Shown here: positions 62,219-64,000 of the stretch, one piece after another
Numbering within the stretch: position 1 is the first letter of the stretch
How the letters are laid out: every line of letters starts with the position of its first letter
Assembly (NCBI GenBank): GCA_963714995.1
Contig: CAVQQP010000019.1
Coordinates: 496,001-560,000, forward strand
Length of the DNA stretch: 64,000 nucleotides
Direction of reading: 5' to 3'
Source of the DNA: Prado023 sp963714995
GTDB taxonomy: Bacteria; Actinomycetota; Actinomycetes; S36-B12; CAIYMF01
Program-made: the position numbers and the translations under genes
Notes under the pieces: generated by a model
What the model was told of the DNA's origin: nothing
Database searches by the model: none
The model's input: the letters and a program-made list of their open reading frames with translations, nothing else

Positions 62219-64000
62219 CTACACGACCGTTCGGGCCACGATCGCCTCGAGGATCTCGGATTCGCTCTCGGTCCGCAGCCCGCGGAGGGCGGCATCACGC
62301 GCCGCCGACTGCCGGCCCGCGGCCTCATGGCGCACCGCCAGCGCGTGAGCGACATCGCTGATCAGGCTGATCATCTCGTTGATGTGGAGGTCGGCCCACG
62401 GCAGCTCGCGACTGGCGACCGCACCGAACGGTCGGCCCCGGACGAGGCCCAGCGCCTGCGTGAGGTGCTCGGTGTCCTCCGGATCAGCAAGGCCGATCTC
62501 GGCCAGTCGCTGGAAGTCGGCCCAGTCGGAGGTGACCTCGTCGCGCAGGCGCAACCGGCCAGCGGACTCCGCGAAGGTCATCAGGTAGGGATCCCCGGAG
62601 TCCGTCCGGCCCAGCCAGGTCCGGGCGCGCGAGATCATCTGCCGGCAGGTCTGCGGGTTCGACCGCCGCCCGGGCCACAGGGCGCCCTGCAGCTCACTTG
62701 GCCGCGAGCCGGGGTTCAGGAGCACGAACGCGGCAGTCTCAGCCAGCCGACCGATCCGAGTGGATTCGCACTTCCCATGGGCGTTCTCGACGAGGACCTC
62801 ACCGAGCAGGAGCACTCGCGGCGCCCCGGCGAGCGACGGGTCGGAGGCGAGTCGAACGCCGGGCGCGGTTCCCGGCAGGTGCGGCTGAGCCTCGGACGGG
62901 CGAAGGTCCCGCGCGGGGGTGGGATCGTGGGGACCGGCGGAGCTCTCGCGCAGGTCGATCACCTCCGCGGGGGACGCCGCCGAGTCCCAGAGGCTGGCCT
63001 GGACCGTCTCGGACCCCACCACCGCCCCGGTCGCGGAGCGACCGTCCTCGCTCCCTCCTCCGGGCGGCGCCGGGAGCGACGATCCTGTCCCGGGCAGGTC
63101 GGTGGTGCGCAGTGCCTCAACCACGTCCTCGGTCGCCGCCCGACTCAGTCGCTGCGGGGCGAGGTGCTCACGCTCGGGAAGCAGCACGCACATCCCCGAC
63201 TCCTGGACGACCAGGGTTGCCCCCGCACCAACGACCGGGGCCGCGGTGATCAGCGCGCATCCGGATCGGGGCGGGACCGAGACGCCGAGCGCCCGGTCGC
63301 TGAGGACGATCAGCAGCGGGTCGCGCGCCTCGGGGTCGTCGGTCTCCTCACCCCTGGCCCGCACGTCACCCGTCTGCGGGTCGGCTGCCGCAGGACCGGT
63401 CGAAACGGTTCGGTCCAGGACCGCTCTGAGCGCCGCCGCAGCGCGGACCGGGTCCGTCTCGACCGCGATGTCGCCGGCCTCGACGGCCTCGGCGATGGCC
63501 GGGTCGGTGAGGCAGAGCGTGCGCTCAGTCAGGGCCCGAGCCGGACCGAACGCCAGATCGGCCGCGAGGCCTCGGATCACGTCTCCGGTGGCCTCGTCCG
63601 GGCCGGTGACGGCCAGGGTCCCGACCGATTCGAGATTGAGCAGGACCGTCTCGGGTCCGGCGAAGCCCACGGTCACGAGGCCCGGGAGTGCCCGCTGCCC
63701 GGTGGGCGGCTCGGCGGGCAGCAGGTCGTGTGACAGCACCCAGCGCGTGTCGTCACGGGCGACGAACGGGGCGATCGCGGGGCCCGCAGGACCCGCGAGG
63801 TCGAGGCACACGGACTGCTCACCGACGCGCACGAGACGCACGTCGGGCACCGGGAGACCCGCAGATCGTGCCTCCTCGGCGAGTTGGACCAGCGCCCGAT
63901 CGAGCAGGTCCCGCCCCGGCTCATGGCGGGCGACCCGCGCGGCCTGCTCCACCTCCTGGGCGCCCTTCCCGGGCAGCGGCATCCGCTCCCCGGGTCGACG
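62219..64000 (-). CDS. BTAD-domain transcriptional regulator, C-terminal part (5' truncated by window edge)
   Basis: The frame is open to base 64000, so the N-terminus is outside. At least 593 residues. The C-terminal end has a winged-helix-like segment (GRLAETAAFVLLNPGSRPSELQGALWPGR...NPQTCRQMISRARTWLG) and a BTAD-type tail (ALGLVRGRPFGAV...AARDAALRGLRTESESEIL), as in SARP/AfsR-like regulators and LysM-BTAD membrane regulators. The long front part (~380 residues) is Ala/Pro-rich without clear motif. Target unknown. Confidence 0.78.
   Translation of the reverse strand, partial: RRPGERMPLPGKGAQEVEQAARVARHEPGRDLLDRALVQLAEEARSAGLPVPDVRLVRVGEQSVCLDLAGPAGPAIAPFVARDDTRWVLSHDLLPAEPPTGQRALPGLVTVGFAGPETVLLNLESVGTLAVTGPDEATGDVIRGLAADLAFGPARALTERTLCLTDPAIAEAVEAGDIAVETDPVRAAAALRAVLDRTVSTGPAAADPQTGDVRARGEETDDPEARDPLLIVLSDRALGVSVPPRSGCALITAAPVVGAGATLVVQESGMCVLLPEREHLAPQRLSRAATEDVVEALRTTDLPGTGSSLPAPPGGGSEDGRSATGAVVGSETVQASLWDSAASPAEVIDLRESSAGPHDPTPARDLRPSEAQPHLPGTAPGVRLASDPSLAGAPRVLLLGEVLVENAHGKCESTRIGRLAETAAFVLLNPGSRPSELQGALWPGRRSNPQTCRQMISRARTWLGRTDSGDPYLMTFAESAGRLRLRDEVTSDWADFQRLAEIGLADPEDTEHLTQALGLVRGRPFGAVASRELPWADLHINEMISLISDVAHALAVRHEAAGRQSAARDAALRGLRTESESEILEAIVARTVV

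Noticed and set aside
1..64000. tRNA, rRNA, insertion sequence or prophage
   Set aside because: Intergenic gaps are short and I saw no cloverleaf, transposase, integrase or terminal inverted repeats; a covariance-model scan was not possible.

Overview
The window comes from a high-GC (about 70%) actinomycete chromosome. GTG starts, stop/start overlaps (ATGA/GTGA), short intergenic gaps and a probable mycothiol-dependent isomerase all fit Actinomycetota; gene content is compatible with Micrococcales/Cellulomonadaceae-type bacteria, but the genus cannot be fixed from sequence alone. Both edges cut genes: a 6-phosphofructokinase on the left and a BTAD-type regulator on the right.

Left third (1-17 kb): sugar metabolism (phosphofructokinase, GH3 beta-glucosidase, class I fructose-bisphosphate aldolase), a zinc/manganese-type ABC uptake operon, and a large block related to the M. 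tuberculosis hypoxia loci: a kinase resembling Rv2004c and a seven-gene operon colinear with Rv0081-Rv0087 (ArsR regulator plus a hydrogenase-4/complex-I-like membrane complex). The large subunit of that complex has lost the cysteines that bind the Ni-Fe site. Divergent to it lies a very small operon: a 39-residue four-cysteine protein translationally coupled to a protein of about 102 residues, with a perfect CsoR/CstR-type palindrome in its promoter region.

Middle (17-39 kb): an FAD oxidoreductase, a tyrosine phenol-lyase, a CPBP protease, a DUF4921/GalT-like protein, a Crp-like regulator, a membrane-anchored Ser-Ile-Pro repeat protein, an MFS carrier, and a persulfide-oxidation operon (rhodanese, persulfide dioxygenase-rhodanese, TauE/SafE) whose promoter holds a second CsoR/CstR-type palindrome between its -35 and -10 elements. 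Then come a heme-related cluster (radical SAM/SPASM, protoporphyrinogen oxidase, mycothiol-dependent isomerase), an ABC exporter, a 1020-residue membrane-anchored putative glycoside hydrolase, and a DesA3-like desaturase with its ferredoxin reductase under a divergent PucR-type regulator.

Right third (39-64 kb): an MMPL transporter, a very long multicopper oxidase with N-terminal Gly-rich repeats and C-terminal Fn3 domains, housekeeping and repair genes (SixA-like phosphatase, nucleoside phosphorylase, cupin, methyltransferase, Pcm), a K+ channel, an ABC-2 exporter made of two fused permeases, YccF, a saccharopine-dehydrogenase-like reductase, an amidase and a BTAD regulator.

Important caution: at least eleven genes are frameshifted, and essentially every shift is repaired by removing one base from a short G or C run. 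The multicopper oxidase alone needs about twenty such repairs. This points to homopolymer over-calls in the sequence rather than gene decay, so the frameshifted genes are annotated as full-length coding regions with the break positions given.
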